Source: Brevundimonas naejangsanensis DSM 23858 (lineage in GTDB: Bacteria > Pseudomonadota > Alphaproteobacteria > Caulobacterales > Caulobacteraceae). From it: a DNA stretch of 64,000 nucleotides. The stretch covers positions 1,240,001-1,304,000 of the forward strand of contig NZ_ATXN01000002.1 in NCBI RefSeq assembly GCF_000421705.1, given 5' to 3'. A program made the position numbers and the translations under genes. The notes beneath the pieces were generated by a model. The model was not told where the DNA came from. It did not search any database and worked only from the letters and a program-made list of their open reading frames with translations. Of this stretch, positions 7,749 to 16,302 are shown piece by piece. Position 1 is the first letter of the stretch. Every line of letters starts with the position of its first letter.

Positions 7749-9754
7749 GCCTGCGCCTTCACGGGCTCGACCGGCTTGGCGGCCTTCTTCGCGCGCGAAC
7801 CCGCCCCGACGCGCAGGCGCCGGTCCAGCAGGGAGACCAGCCCGCCCAGCGCCATCAGCGCCGGTCCCAGAAAGATCAGCCGCGCCCACGGATTATAATA
7901 GATGCGCACGATCCAGGCGCGCTCCCCGGCGTCCGTCGCCGCCCGGTCGCCCACGACGACATAGACATCGTCCAGCCCGCGAAAATCGAGGCCGACCTCG
8001 GTCGTGGTCTGGCCGCCTGCCGGGAAGAAGCGGCGCTCGGCGGTGATGACGCGCTCGGGCGCGCGGCCGTCGACCGGCATGATGGTCAGGCGGCCCTGTT
8101 CAGCCAGATAGTTCGGGCCCTCGATGACCCGAACCGCATCCAGCCGCGCCTTCCACGGTCCGGCGGCGACTTCCCCTCCCAGCGGCAGGGCGAGGGCGGC
8201 CTCGGCTTTGAAGCTGGTCTCGACCACGGCACCCAGAATGAAAACGCCCAGACCCGCGTGGGCCAGCGCCATGCCCCAGGCGCCCAGCGGCAGGCCCGTG
8301 GCGCGGCGCAGCGTCTCGGCCAAGGGCGCACGGAAGGCCTTGGTCCGGACGCCCAACTCAGCCAGCGCGCCCAGAATCAACCACGCCCCGACGCCCAGCC
8401 CTGCAGCGGCCAGCGCCTTCTTCGGCTCGAACAGAAGGAAGGCGGCGAAGGCGGCGGCGATGGCCAACAGAGCCGCCAGCCACAGGCGCTGCAAGGCCCC
8501 CTTCAGATCGCCGCGCTTCCACGCCAGCAGCGGCCCGGCCGGCAGGATCAGACAGGCGACGATCATCAGCGGGTTAAAGACAGCGTTGAAATAGGGCGGA
8601 CCGACCGAGATCGTCGCCCCCGTCACGCCCTCCAGAATGAGCGGATAAAGGGTGCCCAGCAGCACCGTCGCCGCCGCCGCCGTCAGGAACAGATTGTTCA
8701 GCACCAGCGTCCCCTCGCGGCTGACCGGCGCGAAGGCGGCGCCCGAGCGGATGGCCGGGGCGCGCAATGCGAACAGGATGAAGGCCGCGCCCGCCGCCAC
8801 GCCCAGAATGGCCAGCAGCATCATCCCCCGCTGGGGATCGACGGCGAAGGCGTGAACGCTGGTCAACACGCCCGAGCGCACCAGAAACGCGCCCAGCATG
8901 GAGAAGGTGAAGGCCAGAATGGCGAGGAACACCGTCCAGCCCGCCAACGCCCCTCGCCGCTCAGTGACGATGGCCGAGTGCAGCAGGGCCGCCCCCGCCA
9001 GCCACGGCATGAAGCTGGCGTTCTCGACCGGATCCCAGAACCACCAGCCGCCCCAGCCCAGCTCGTAATAGGCCCAGAACGACCCCAGCGTGATGCCGAC
9101 GGTCAGCAACGCCCACGACGCCAGCGCCCACGGCCGCACCCAGCGTCCCCACGCCGGATCGACGCGCTTTTCGATCAGGGCGGCGACCGCCAGCGAGAAA
9201 CAGACGGAAAAGCCGACATAGCCGCCGTACAGCAGCGGGGGATGCACCGCCAGCGCCGGGTCCTGCAGCAGGGGGTTCAGAGACGCGCCCTGCACCGGCG
9301 CCGGGTCCAGCCGGAAGAAGGGGTTGGAGGTGAAGGCGGCGAAGGCCAGGAACAGGCTCGACAGGCCCGCCTGCACGGCCACGGCCGAGGTCTTAAGCCC
9401 GAACGGCAGGCCGCGCGCCAGCGCCAGCGCCCCGCCGAAGACCGTCATCACCAGACACCACAGCAGCAGCGAGCCCTCATGGCTGCCCCATGCGGCGGCG
9501 ACCTTATAGAAGACCGGCTTGTCGGTGTGGCTGTTCATGGCCACGTTCGACACCGAGAAATCCGAGACGACGAAGGCGTAGATCAGGGCGCCGAAGGCCA
9601 GAAGGATCGCCCCGGCCGAGGCCAGCATGGCGCCGCCCCCCGCCCCGGCCAGCACCGGGCTGAGCCGCAGCCGTCCCGCCGCGGTCAGCGCCAGACTCAG
9701 CACCGACAGCGCCAGCGCCAGGATCAGGGCGAAGGCGCCCAGTTCGACGATCAA
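7745..9754 (-). CDS. ccmF: Haem lyase subunit CcmF (CycK)
   Basis: 669 aa polytopic inner-membrane protein of cytochrome c maturation system I; with CcmH and CcmI it ligates haem from holo-CcmE to apocytochromes. The hallmark WWD-type haem-handling motif WGGWWFWDPVENASFMP is at residues 234-250, and conserved periplasmic histidines occur in AVHPPLLYGGY (near residue 171) and AWGSHEGS (near residue 92). More than ten hydrophobic segments span the protein, ending in a basic cytoplasmic tail. The gene starts 3 bp after the ccmE stop and its own stop overlaps ccmH. Confidence 0.97.
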   Translation of the reverse strand: MIVELGAFALILALALSVLSLALTAAGRLRLSPVLAGAGGGAMLASAGAILLAFGALIYAFVVSDFSVSNVAMNSHTDKPVFYKVAAAWGSHEGSLLLWCLVMTVFGGALALARGLPFGLKTSAVAVQAGLSSLFLAFAAFTSNPFFRLDPAPVQGASLNPLLQDPALAVHPPLLYGGYVGFSVCFSLAVAALIEKRVDPAWGRWVRPWALASWALLTVGITLGSFWAYYELGWGGWWFWDPVENASFMPWLAGAALLHSAIVTERRGALAGWTVFLAILAFTFSMLGAFLVRSGVLTSVHAFAVDPQRGMMLLAILGVAAGAAFILFALRAPAIRSGAAFAPVSREGTLVLNNLFLTAAAATVLLGTLYPLILEGVTGATISVGPPYFNAVFNPLMIVACLILPAGPLLAWKRGDLKGALQRLWLAALLAIAAAFAAFLLFEPKKALAAAGLGVGAWLILGALAELGVRTKAFRAPLAETLRRATGLPLGAWGMALAHAGLGVFILGAVVETSFKAEAALALPLGGEVAAGPWKARLDAVRVIEGPNYLAEQGRLTIMPVDGRAPERVITAERRFFPAGGQTTTEVGLDFRGLDDVYVVVGDRAATDAGERAWIVRIYYNPWARLIFLGPALMALGGLVSLLDRRLRVGAGSRAKKAAKPVEPVKAQA

Positions 9755-9757
9755 GGC

Positions 9758-10249
9758 TTAAGTCCCCTGCTGCGCGACGACGGCGGGGGCCGACGCGTCG
9801 TCGGGCCGCCACTCGCCCTTTTCTTTCAGCCGGTCGGCGACTTCGCGCGGCATATAGGTCTCGTCGTGCTTGGCCAGCACCTGACTGGCCTCGAACACGC
9901 GGTCGGGGCGGAAGGCGCCTTGCGCTACGATTCCCTGCCCCTCGCGGAACAGGTCGGGCAGGTCACCGTGATAGATCACCTGCGCCGTCGCCCCGTTGTC
10001 GGTGACGACAAAGACGACCGAGCCGTCTGCGGCCTTGGTCACGCTGCCCGCCTCGACAAGACCGCCCAGACGGATCATCTGACCGGCGGGCACCTTCTGC
10101 GGCGTCACTTCCGAAGGAGAGTAGAAGAAGGTCACATTGTCCTTCATCGCCCACAGCGACAGGCCGACGGCCAGCGCCAGCACGGGCGCCGCGGCGATGA
10201 CGACCCACAGGCGACGGCGCGCCTTGGGCGATTTGGGCAACCAGCTCAT
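9758..10249 (-). CDS. ccmE: Cytochrome c maturation haem chaperone CcmE (CycJ)
   Basis: 163 aa. One N-terminal membrane anchor (residues 15-34) precedes a periplasmic OB-fold beta-barrel. The haem-binding motif KHDETYMP supplies His128, which forms the transient covalent bond to the haem vinyl group, and Tyr132, an axial ligand. It passes haem to CcmF, the next gene. ATG 10249 (MSWLPKSPKARRR) gives the usual short basic cytoplasmic tail; an in-frame start 12 codons earlier lacks that fit. Confidence 0.96.
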   Translation of the reverse strand: MSWLPKSPKARRRLWVVIAAAPVLALAVGLSLWAMKDNVTFFYSPSEVTPQKVPAGQMIRLGGLVEAGSVTKAADGSVVFVVTDNGATAQVIYHGDLPDLFREGQGIVAQGAFRPDRVFEASQVLAKHDETYMPREVADRLKEKGEWRPDDASAPAVVAQQGT

Positions 10250-10315
10250 GTCAACAATCCGAGTGCGGCGAAAACGCCGTCGCATATGGGGCTAGGTTCA
10301 GGACGGGCCAAAGCG

Positions 10316-11134
10316 TCATCGCGCGGCCTCGGCCAGACGGGTCTGCAACTCGGCCCGGCGCGGGTCGGACGGGTCCAGCACAGCGATCAGCGGGCTCCAC
10401 ATGGCCCTCGCCTCGGCGCGATCGCCGCGCGCCAGAGCCGCGTCGCCCAGATAGAAGCGCGCGCCCAACTGGTCCGGATCCAGCCTGACCGCCTGACGGA
10501 AGGCCGCTTCGGCGTCGCCGTCGACCGTTCCGCCGTTGGCCCGGACCAGACTTTCCCCCAGCCGCGCCCAGCTCTGGGCGTCGTCCGGCTGGATGGCGAG
10601 TGCGCGGCGGAAGGCCGAGGCCGCGCCGATGGGGTCCCCTGCCTCGAACCGGGCGGCCCCCAGCATGGTCAGGGCCAGACGGTCGTCGGGCCGTTCCTTG
10701 ACCACCTGCCCCAGCACGGCCGCGACCTGGGCGGGCTCAAGCGCCTCAGGCGCCGAGGCCCATTCGCGCACGCGCGTCTCATAGGCCTGATCCTTCATGC
10801 CCGGCGCGCCGAAGACGGCGTAGAGACCCAGCGTCGCCGCAGCCGTCGCCCCGATCCCGCCCAAGACCCAATAGCGGTCGCGCGGCCCGGCGACCGGGCG
10901 GCGATCCGCACGGCGGGCGGCCAGCAGGCGGCGCCCGGCCTCGGCCCGCGCGGCGGTCCAGCCCGCCTCGTCCAGCAGGCCGCGCGCCTTCAGCCGGTCC
11001 AGCTCGGCCAGTTCCAGCGCGCCTGCATCGCGGTCCGCCACGCTCTCAGCCTCAGCCCCGCGCCGGGCGGCGGACAGCACGGCCAGCCCCGCCAGGGCGG
11101 TCACAAGCGCCGTCATGATCCAGAAGATCGTCAT
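10316..11134 (-). CDS. ccmI: Cytochrome c biogenesis protein CcmI (CycH), TPR domain
   Basis: 272 aa. It has two membrane segments (about residues 2-20 and 95-115) with a cytoplasmic loop between them that carries the characteristic LAELDRLKARGLLDEAGW segment, then periplasmic TPR repeats with recognisable DAQSWARLGESLVRANGG and LDPDQLGARFYLGDAALARG units. CcmI holds apocytochrome c C-termini and hands them to CcmF/CcmH. It is the first gene of the operon, 66 bp ahead of ccmE. Confidence 0.92.
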   Translation of the reverse strand: MTIFWIMTALVTALAGLAVLSAARRGAEAESVADRDAGALELAELDRLKARGLLDEAGWTAARAEAGRRLLAARRADRRPVAGPRDRYWVLGGIGATAAATLGLYAVFGAPGMKDQAYETRVREWASAPEALEPAQVAAVLGQVVKERPDDRLALTMLGAARFEAGDPIGAASAFRRALAIQPDDAQSWARLGESLVRANGGTVDGDAEAAFRQAVRLDPDQLGARFYLGDAALARGDRAEARAMWSPLIAVLDPSDPRRAELQTRLAEAAR

Positions 11135-11152
11135 GGCCGCCGCTTTAGCGGA

Positions 11153-12496
11153 TCAGGCGGCCGGAGGCGAGGCGCGCGACGACGCACCCGCCTTGCCGCC
11201 CGCGATGGCCAGCCGTCGCCGCACGACGCGCGACGCATCCCTGGCGCCCAACAGGCCCAGCAGTTCGGCGGTCAGGCCAATCCGTTTGCGGGCCACGCCT
11301 TCGTCCGGCGCCTGACCGTCGTTCAGTTGCTCGATCGCTTCATCGGCCCAGGTCGCCAGTCGTCCCGTCAGGGCTTCCGCCGTCTGGCGGCGCTCGGCTT
11401 CACAGCCGAAGACCGCCGCGATGGGGCGCACCTGGCCCGCCAGCGTCAAAAGAACCCGCGCCCGCGCCGCCGCATGCGGATCGGGCGCCTGGGCCAACAG
11501 AGGCGTCGGCCGGGTCATCCGTCCAACCAGAGGCGTGCGTTGAACCGGGAGGACCGCATCAAGCGCCTTCTCGGCGGCATCGAAATGCTCAGACAGACGA
11601 AGTGCAATCCTCAGGCGCGCCTGACGCACAGCCTTGGCCCAGGCGCTGTCAGGCCGCAGCGGCAGAACGGCGTCGATCTCCGTCAGGATTTCGGCGCACC
11701 AGGTCAGCCCCGCCGCCAGCCGCCTGCCCTGTGCGTCGTCCTCAAGGCTCTGGGCGGCGATGTCGGCGGCGCGATGCGCCAGGGCCGATATGATGCGGTC
11801 GATCAGCAGATCAGCCTCGTCGCGGCCCGGCGTCGCCTCGCGTCCTGAGGCGCCGATCAGGGCCAGCACCCGCAACATCAGCCGCGCATCGGTCATCTGG
11901 GCGAAAAGAAGTTCCAGCAGCCGCTCGACCCCGCCCGGCCCGGCCGATGAGGCCTGACGCAGGGCCAGCTTCAACTCCGCCAGTTCGGCGCCGCTGGGTC
12001 GCCCGGTCCAGGCCGACAGATGCGGCAACGCCCGCCGCGCGACCGGCGCCAGGTCCAGACAGGCGGCTAAAGCCTCGACCTCGTCGGGCGCGGCGCCGGG
12101 CCACACCGTCTCGGGGGCGTCGCGCAACACCACGGCGGCGCTGTGGCACAGACGGTCGGCGACCATGCGCGACAGGTCGTCGTCACGATCCAGTTGCGGC
12201 AACAGCTCCGGCTCGCCCCGCGTCGCCGCACGCCATAGCCTGGCAGGCAGACCGGCAGGAAAGCTCAGCCCCTCCAGCGCATCCGCGCGCGGCCGGAACA
12301 GCGGCGCCAGCGGACCGAAGGCGACCTCGCGGCGACGCCGATCCAACTGCTCGACCTCGACCAGTTCGCGCAGGGCGGCCGCCCGATCGCCCGCCATCGT
12401 CCCCGCCAGCCCCAGCAACTGCGGCAGGGCCCGGTCCGGACACCGTTCGATCAAATGAGCCAGAGCGGCCCGCTGGGCGACCGACAGGTCCGCCAT
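11153..12496 (-). CDS. Unknown alanine/leucine-rich helical protein
   Basis: 447 aa with no signal peptide or membrane helix; it reads as an almost all-helical, Ala/Leu/Arg-rich cytoplasmic protein. No motif I recognise. ATG 12496 is chosen because GGAGGA lies 7 nt upstream; a GTG at 12517 overlaps that SD. It ends 18 bp before ccmI on the same strand, so it may be the first gene of the ccm transcript, but a role in cytochrome maturation is not shown. The C-terminus (GGKAGASSRASPP) is low complexity. Confidence 0.8.
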   Translation of the reverse strand: MADLSVAQRAALAHLIERCPDRALPQLLGLAGTMAGDRAAALRELVEVEQLDRRRREVAFGPLAPLFRPRADALEGLSFPAGLPARLWRAATRGEPELLPQLDRDDDLSRMVADRLCHSAAVVLRDAPETVWPGAAPDEVEALAACLDLAPVARRALPHLSAWTGRPSGAELAELKLALRQASSAGPGGVERLLELLFAQMTDARLMLRVLALIGASGREATPGRDEADLLIDRIISALAHRAADIAAQSLEDDAQGRRLAAGLTWCAEILTEIDAVLPLRPDSAWAKAVRQARLRIALRLSEHFDAAEKALDAVLPVQRTPLVGRMTRPTPLLAQAPDPHAAARARVLLTLAGQVRPIAAVFGCEAERRQTAEALTGRLATWADEAIEQLNDGQAPDEGVARKRIGLTAELLGLLGARDASRVVRRRLAIAGGKAGASSRASPPAA

Positions 12497-12648
12497 CCAC
12501 GCATCCTCCGGCCACACTCAAATCCCGGCCAAGGCCCCAAAGGTGACCGTCGCCGGTTAACAAGGGCTTTTGAGGCGAAATGGCGAGCGCGTCCGCTCTG
12601 CGAGCCGAAATCGGCTTTCGGCGCTAAAGTCGAAGACTGGAAGCGACC
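12497..12648. other. Intergenic patch with degenerate repeat fragments
   Basis: About 150 bp without a gene. It holds GCGTCCGCTCTGCGAG and ATCGGCTTTCGGCGCTAAAGT, which resemble the GTCCGCT-containing fragments at 13085-13130, 13184-13200 and 13441-13490. I read these as decayed copies of a dispersed repeat bordering the low-GC genes; this is a visual impression only. Confidence 0.35.
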
Positions 12649-13065
12649 CTAAGCGGTCGTTGCACTCAACGCCTTCAAATACGCCCATAGTCTCGCGCTA
12701 GCGTTCCGCAATGCGGCACGGACATGGGCGACAGGTATCTTCCCTATTGCGTCTCCGTCTGGCCTAGGATCACGGAAAATCACTTTATCACCTGCGAATT
12801 CAGCTAGCAGAACAGTGTAGCCGCTCATGAAGACGTTGTGCGCTCTCCCGCTTTCAAGAGCTTCCAACTCTCCAAGAAGGTCCACGAGTATTTGCGCAAG
12901 ACTAGCGGGATAGTATGAGACAACCTTGCCGCATATTATGTAGCGTAGATCATGGTCGGGCTGGCCGTCGGCCACGCCGTACGCAAACGCCCGACTGACC
13001 TTTTTAGGGGGAGCGACCGTACCGTGATCGGGCAGCTCCGGTTCAAATGTCACTTCGAAAGTCAT
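12649..13065 (-). CDS. Unknown 138-aa protein in a lower-GC patch
   Basis: Start ATG 13065 (MTFEVTFEPELPDHG) has CAGGA about 6 nt upstream; in-frame upstream codons run through repeat-like sequence. No signal peptide or membrane helix. The sequence is mixed alpha/beta with a hydrophobic core (RYIICGKVVSYYPASLAQIL) and no motif I recognise. Base composition is clearly less GC-rich than the neighbours and codon use is less biased, which fits recent acquisition. It ends convergently beside no other gene, with decayed repeat fragments on both sides. Confidence 0.65.
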   Translation of the reverse strand: MTFEVTFEPELPDHGTVAPPKKVSRAFAYGVADGQPDHDLRYIICGKVVSYYPASLAQILVDLLGELEALESGRAHNVFMSGYTVLLAEFAGDKVIFRDPRPDGDAIGKIPVAHVRAALRNASARLWAYLKALSATTA

Positions 13066-13222
13066 GGCAACATCCTGACGCCAATGATGTCCGCTAACCA
13101 CCCTGTGCAGTCGCTGTGAACGGCCGCTCTCGGGCTGTCTGGCCAAGATCCGGTTTCAGGCATGATGCCTAGGACTGAAACGGACCCATTGTGGACACTC
13201 AAGTAGCGGCTACGCTTTCATC

Positions 13223-13438
13223 ATGAACAATGATCTGCGAGATTCATTGAAGCTTTGGGCGGGTGCCATCGTCTTCGGCGCGCTGTTCTGGATATTGGCG
13301 CGTTCCGACGTGCTGCGGGGTGCTGTCGATAGCGTTCCTGGCAAATGGTTCTGGCTAGGCTTTGGAGCCCTAGGCGTTTGGAATATGGGAAAACTGATCT
13401 GGGGCTTGTGGCAACGTCGGGCTTCTAGAGACAACTAG
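13223..13438 (+). CDS. Small two-helix membrane protein, unknown
   Basis: 71 aa: MNNDLRDSLK, then hydrophobic helices at about residues 11-26 (LWAGAIVFGALFWILA) and 41-58 (WFWLGFGALGVWNMGKLI), ending in a basic tail QRRASRDN. This is a plausible small integral membrane protein. Composition is less GC-rich than surrounding genes. Imperfect copies of a roughly 45-bp sequence (CCGCTAACCACCC ... GCCGCTCT) lie at 13088-13130 and 13446-13487, one on each side. No obvious SD precedes the ATG, so the start is not certain. Confidence 0.6.
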   Translation: MNNDLRDSLKLWAGAIVFGALFWILARSDVLRGAVDSVPGKWFWLGFGALGVWNMGKLIWGLWQRRASRDN

Positions 13439-13492
13439 CTGAATGACCGCTAACCACCCGTCGTAGACCTTCACAACAGCCGCTCTGCGCCC

Positions 13493-14995
13493 CTACCCCT
13501 CGGCGGCGGGCAGCTCCAGCACCACCTTCAGCCCGCCCAGGCTGCTGTCGCTCAGGGTGACGCGGCCGCCGTAGGCGCGGGTCAGTTCGTCGACGATCGA
13601 TAGGCCCAGCCCCGTGCCGGGCGTGTCCTCGTCCATGCGGGTGCCGCGTTTCAGGGCGGTGTCGCGCTGGTCGGCGGGCAGGCCGGGGCCGTCGTCCTCG
13701 ACCACGGCGATCAATTGGCCCGGCATGGACGGACCGGCCGAGACGCGCACGCGGCGGCGGCACCATTTGGCGGCGTTCTCCAGCAGGTTGCCGAAGATTT
13801 CCTGCAGATCCTGGCGCTCGCCCAGGAAGGCTAGGTCGTCGGGGGCGCGCCAGTCGATCTCGACGCCCTTTTCCTCGAACACCCGCTCCAGCATGACGGC
13901 CAGTTCGTCCAGAACCTCGCTGACGTCGGTTCGTTCGCCCAGACCGTGCGCGGCGCGCGCGGCGGCGCGGGCGCGGCGCAGGTGGTGGTCGACCTGATCC
14001 TGCATCACCTTCGTCTGCTTGCGAACCATGTCGGGCAGAACGCCCGGGGTCGTCCCCGCCTCGGCCAGCATGACGGCCAGCGGCGTCTTCAGCGCATGCG
14101 CCAGATTGCCGACGTGGGTGCGCTGGCGTTCAACCGTCTCCTGATTGTGCGCCAGCAGGCGGTTGACCTGTTCGGCCAGGGGCTGGATCTCCAGCGGATA
14201 GCCGCCCTCGACCCGGTGCGAGCGCCCCTGGCGCACATTAGAAATCTCATCGCCGAGATCGAACAGGGGGCGCAGGCCCACCCGCACCTGAATGAAGACC
14301 GCCGCGACAAGCCCCGCGCCCAGCAGCAGCATGGCGATCCAGGTGACGGTGGCGAACTGGCGCGTGTCGGCGTCGACGTCGGACCGGTCGATCCCGGCGA
14401 AGAAGACGACAGGCTGTCGGCGGTCCGGCAACTGCTTCATGCTGGCGGCGATGCGCAGGGGCTCGCCCTTGGGCCCATCCTCGGCGTTGTAGCTGATGGT
14501 CTGGCCGAAGGCGCCGCGCAGCCGGTCGGCCAGGTCGTGGCCGTACTCCAGATCGGCGTTGCCCAAGGAGGCCGAGCGCGCCAGCACATGCAGCGCGCCC
14601 TGAGGCCCCGGCTCGGCCACCATCCAGTATTTTCCAGACAGCAGGCGCTGAGTACGGGCGTCCTGAATCTCGCCCACGAACACCTCGCCCTCGGGCGTGA
14701 TGACCGAGGCGACCACGGCCTCGTCGATGGTGTCGCCCAGGGTGTTGCCCAGGCGGCGAAGGGCCGATTCCTGGAAGACCGCCGTCAGCACCACCGCCGC
14801 CACCGCCAGGCCGATCAGAATCCAGGCGGCGGCCAGCCAGATCAGGCGCCGTGTCAGCGACCGGCCAGGTCGCCCGAACCAGCGGCCCCATTCGCGCCGC
14901 GCCGCCGAGGAAGGGGCGCTGCCAGCCCGAAAATCGAGCCCAGAGTCGAGCCCAGAGTCGATCTCGCCTTGGGTGCTGGCTTCGGCCTCAGTCAT
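13493..14995 (-). CDS. Sensor histidine kinase of a PhoQ/FeuQ-type two-component system
   Basis: 500 aa. The N-terminal cytoplasmic tail carries a duplicated DSGLDSGLD. Membrane helices are at about 50-73 and 218-236 around a periplasmic sensor domain, followed by HAMP (238-290), the H-box HVGNLAHALKTPLAVML with His300, the N-box GNLLENAAKWC (402-412), DDGPGLP (434-440) and GTGLGLSIV (460-468). The ALKTPLAV H-box is typical of PhoQ/QseC-like kinases. Its gene follows the regulator gene (10-bp gap) and a PepSY-like secreted protein, an arrangement seen for FeuPQ-type systems. The ligand is unknown. Confidence 0.93.
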   Translation of the reverse strand: MTEAEASTQGEIDSGLDSGLDFRAGSAPSSAARREWGRWFGRPGRSLTRRLIWLAAAWILIGLAVAAVVLTAVFQESALRRLGNTLGDTIDEAVVASVITPEGEVFVGEIQDARTQRLLSGKYWMVAEPGPQGALHVLARSASLGNADLEYGHDLADRLRGAFGQTISYNAEDGPKGEPLRIAASMKQLPDRRQPVVFFAGIDRSDVDADTRQFATVTWIAMLLLGAGLVAAVFIQVRVGLRPLFDLGDEISNVRQGRSHRVEGGYPLEIQPLAEQVNRLLAHNQETVERQRTHVGNLAHALKTPLAVMLAEAGTTPGVLPDMVRKQTKVMQDQVDHHLRRARAAARAAHGLGERTDVSEVLDELAVMLERVFEEKGVEIDWRAPDDLAFLGERQDLQEIFGNLLENAAKWCRRRVRVSAGPSMPGQLIAVVEDDGPGLPADQRDTALKRGTRMDEDTPGTGLGLSIVDELTRAYGGRVTLSDSSLGGLKVVLELPAAEG

Positions 14996-15005
14996 GGCCA
15001 GGCGA

Positions 15006-15686
15006 TCAGGCCGCGTCGCTTTCGCCGGCCAGCGGCGACAGGCGATAGCCCAGCCCGCGCACGGTCTCGATGCGGTCGGCGCCGATCTTCTTCCTCAAGC
15101 GGCCGACGAAGACCTCGATAGTGTTGGAATCGCGATCAAAGTCCTGATCATACAGGTGTTCGACCAGTTCGGTGCGGCTGATGACCCGGCCCTGGTGCAT
15201 CATCAGATAGTGCAGCAGGCGGTATTCCAGCGAGGTCAAACGCAGCGGCTCGCCGTTGACGGTGGCGCGGGCGGCGCGCGGGTCCAGCCGCAGCCCGCCG
15301 CAGGTCAGGGTCGCCGCCGCGTGACCGGCCGAGCGGCGCAGCAGGGCGCGCAGGCGGGCCAGCAGTTCTTCGGTGTGGAACGGCTTGGTCAGATAGTCGT
15401 CGGCCCCGGCGTCGAAGCCCGCCACCTTGTCCGACCAGGCGCCGCGCGCGGTCAGGATCAGCACCGGCGTCGCCTTGCCTTCACGGCGCCAGCGCTCCAG
15501 CACCGAAACGCCGTCGATCTTGGGCAGGCCTAAGTCCAGCACCACCACGTCATAGGGTTCGGTGTCGCCCAGGAACCAGGCCTCTTCGCCATCGGGCGCG
15601 TGATCGACGGCGTAGCCGGCGTCGGTCAGGGCGGTCTTCAGCTGGCGCGACAGATCAACGTCGTCCTCGACAAGCAGCACCCGCAT
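15006..15686 (-). CDS. PhoP/FeuP-like OmpR-family response regulator
   Basis: 226 aa. The receiver starts MRVLLVEDDVDL, has the phospho-Asp in VVVLDLGLPKIDG near residue 51 and the Lys in LTKPFHTEELLARL near residue 101. The winged-helix output domain contains LTSLEYRLLHYLMMH and the recognition helix region SNTIEVFVGRLRKK. Its ATG is directly next to the stop of the PepSY-like gene and its kinase follows, so all three are one operon. Candidate target boxes of the OmpR type (6-bp direct repeats, 11-bp period) lie upstream of that operon and upstream of the divergent gene. Confidence 0.93.
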   Translation of the reverse strand: MRVLLVEDDVDLSRQLKTALTDAGYAVDHAPDGEEAWFLGDTEPYDVVVLDLGLPKIDGVSVLERWRREGKATPVLILTARGAWSDKVAGFDAGADDYLTKPFHTEELLARLRALLRRSAGHAAATLTCGGLRLDPRAARATVNGEPLRLTSLEYRLLHYLMMHQGRVISRTELVEHLYDQDFDRDSNTIEVFVGRLRKKIGADRIETVRGLGYRLSPLAGESDAA

Positions 15687-16037
15687 TCAGTCGTCTCCGC
15701 GAACCCGGCCGGACTGGCCGTCAACCTGTATGTCCGACACGCGTCCGCCCGGATACTCCCAGCGCACCACATAGTCGCCGCCGCGTTCCTGAACGCCCAG
15801 CATGCGGCCAGGACGGCCCGACTGGACACGTCGGGCGATATCGCCCGGATTGGCGCGAGGGGCCGAGCGGGGCGCATCGCGCAGCCCCTGGCCCGGGTAG
15901 TTGCGGGGCGCCTCGCGACGATCCTGAGAACGGCTTTCGTCGCGGTCCCGATCACGGCCGCGCGACTGTGCCGCCGCGTCCGTCAGGGGGACGATGGCGA
16001 TCAGACCGGCCAGAAGGAGGGCTCGAATACGCATCAT
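15687..16037 (-). CDS. Secreted PepSY-like protein, first gene of the regulator-kinase operon
   Basis: 116 aa. Signal peptide RALLLAGLIAIVPLTDAAAQ, then a strongly charged Arg/Asp/Ser linker (GRDRDRDESRSQDRREAP) and a C-terminal PepSY-like beta unit (DYVVRWEYPGGRVSDIQVD). Small periplasmic PepSY proteins often accompany PhoPQ/FeuPQ-type systems and may modulate the kinase; that role is inference. Two adjacent ATG codons (16037 and 16034) are possible starts. The stop abuts the regulator ATG with no spacer. Confidence 0.82.
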   Translation of the reverse strand: MMRIRALLLAGLIAIVPLTDAAAQSRGRDRDRDESRSQDRREAPRNYPGQGLRDAPRSAPRANPGDIARRVQSGRPGRMLGVQERGGDYVVRWEYPGGRVSDIQVDGQSGRVRGDD

Positions 16038-16060
16038 GATCGTCTTCTAGACAGGGGCCT

Positions 16061-16077
16061 CTGAACGGTGGCTGAAC
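16061..16077 (-). promoter_or_regulatory. Candidate OmpR-type operator upstream of the PepSY-regulator-kinase operon
   Basis: On the minus strand reads GTTCAG-N5-GTTCAG, a perfect 6-bp direct repeat with the 11-bp period bound by OmpR/PhoP-family dimers. It is 24 bp upstream of the operon's first start codon. The pairing with a second, oppositely facing box at 16221-16237 supports function; binding is inferred. Confidence 0.55.
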
Positions 16078-16220
16078 GCGCAGTCTACCGCCGTTCCTCC
16101 GAACAAGGAACGCGCGCCCGAGGATTCTCCGTCGCTGTCGCCCTCGCGCCTCATCAGAACCGCCCCCTCCCCAGAAGATGACAAAGATCTCATGCTGATG
16201 AACGCCGACTGAAACGCGCC

Positions 16221-16237
16221 GTTCAGACGGGGATCAG
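16221..16237 (+). promoter_or_regulatory. Candidate OmpR-type operator upstream of the divergent secreted protein
   Basis: Reads GTTCAG-N5-GATCAG on the plus strand: one mismatch from the box facing the regulator operon and the same 11-bp period. It lies 65 bp upstream of the ATG at 16303, about where a -35 region would be. This suggests the PhoP/FeuP-like regulator controls both divergent transcripts (inference). Confidence 0.45.
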
Positions 16238-16302
16238 GCTCAGGCTGCTCTTGTGGGGTCAACGCAGCCCGGTCGGTTGCGAAGACCCGAAGGAGTTCGA
16301 TC

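Noticed and set aside
8258..11848. 1196-codon plus-strand open frame opposite the ccm operon
   Set aside because: Low-complexity Gln/Arg-rich translation with no domain, spanning several real minus-strand genes; an artefact of third-position GC.
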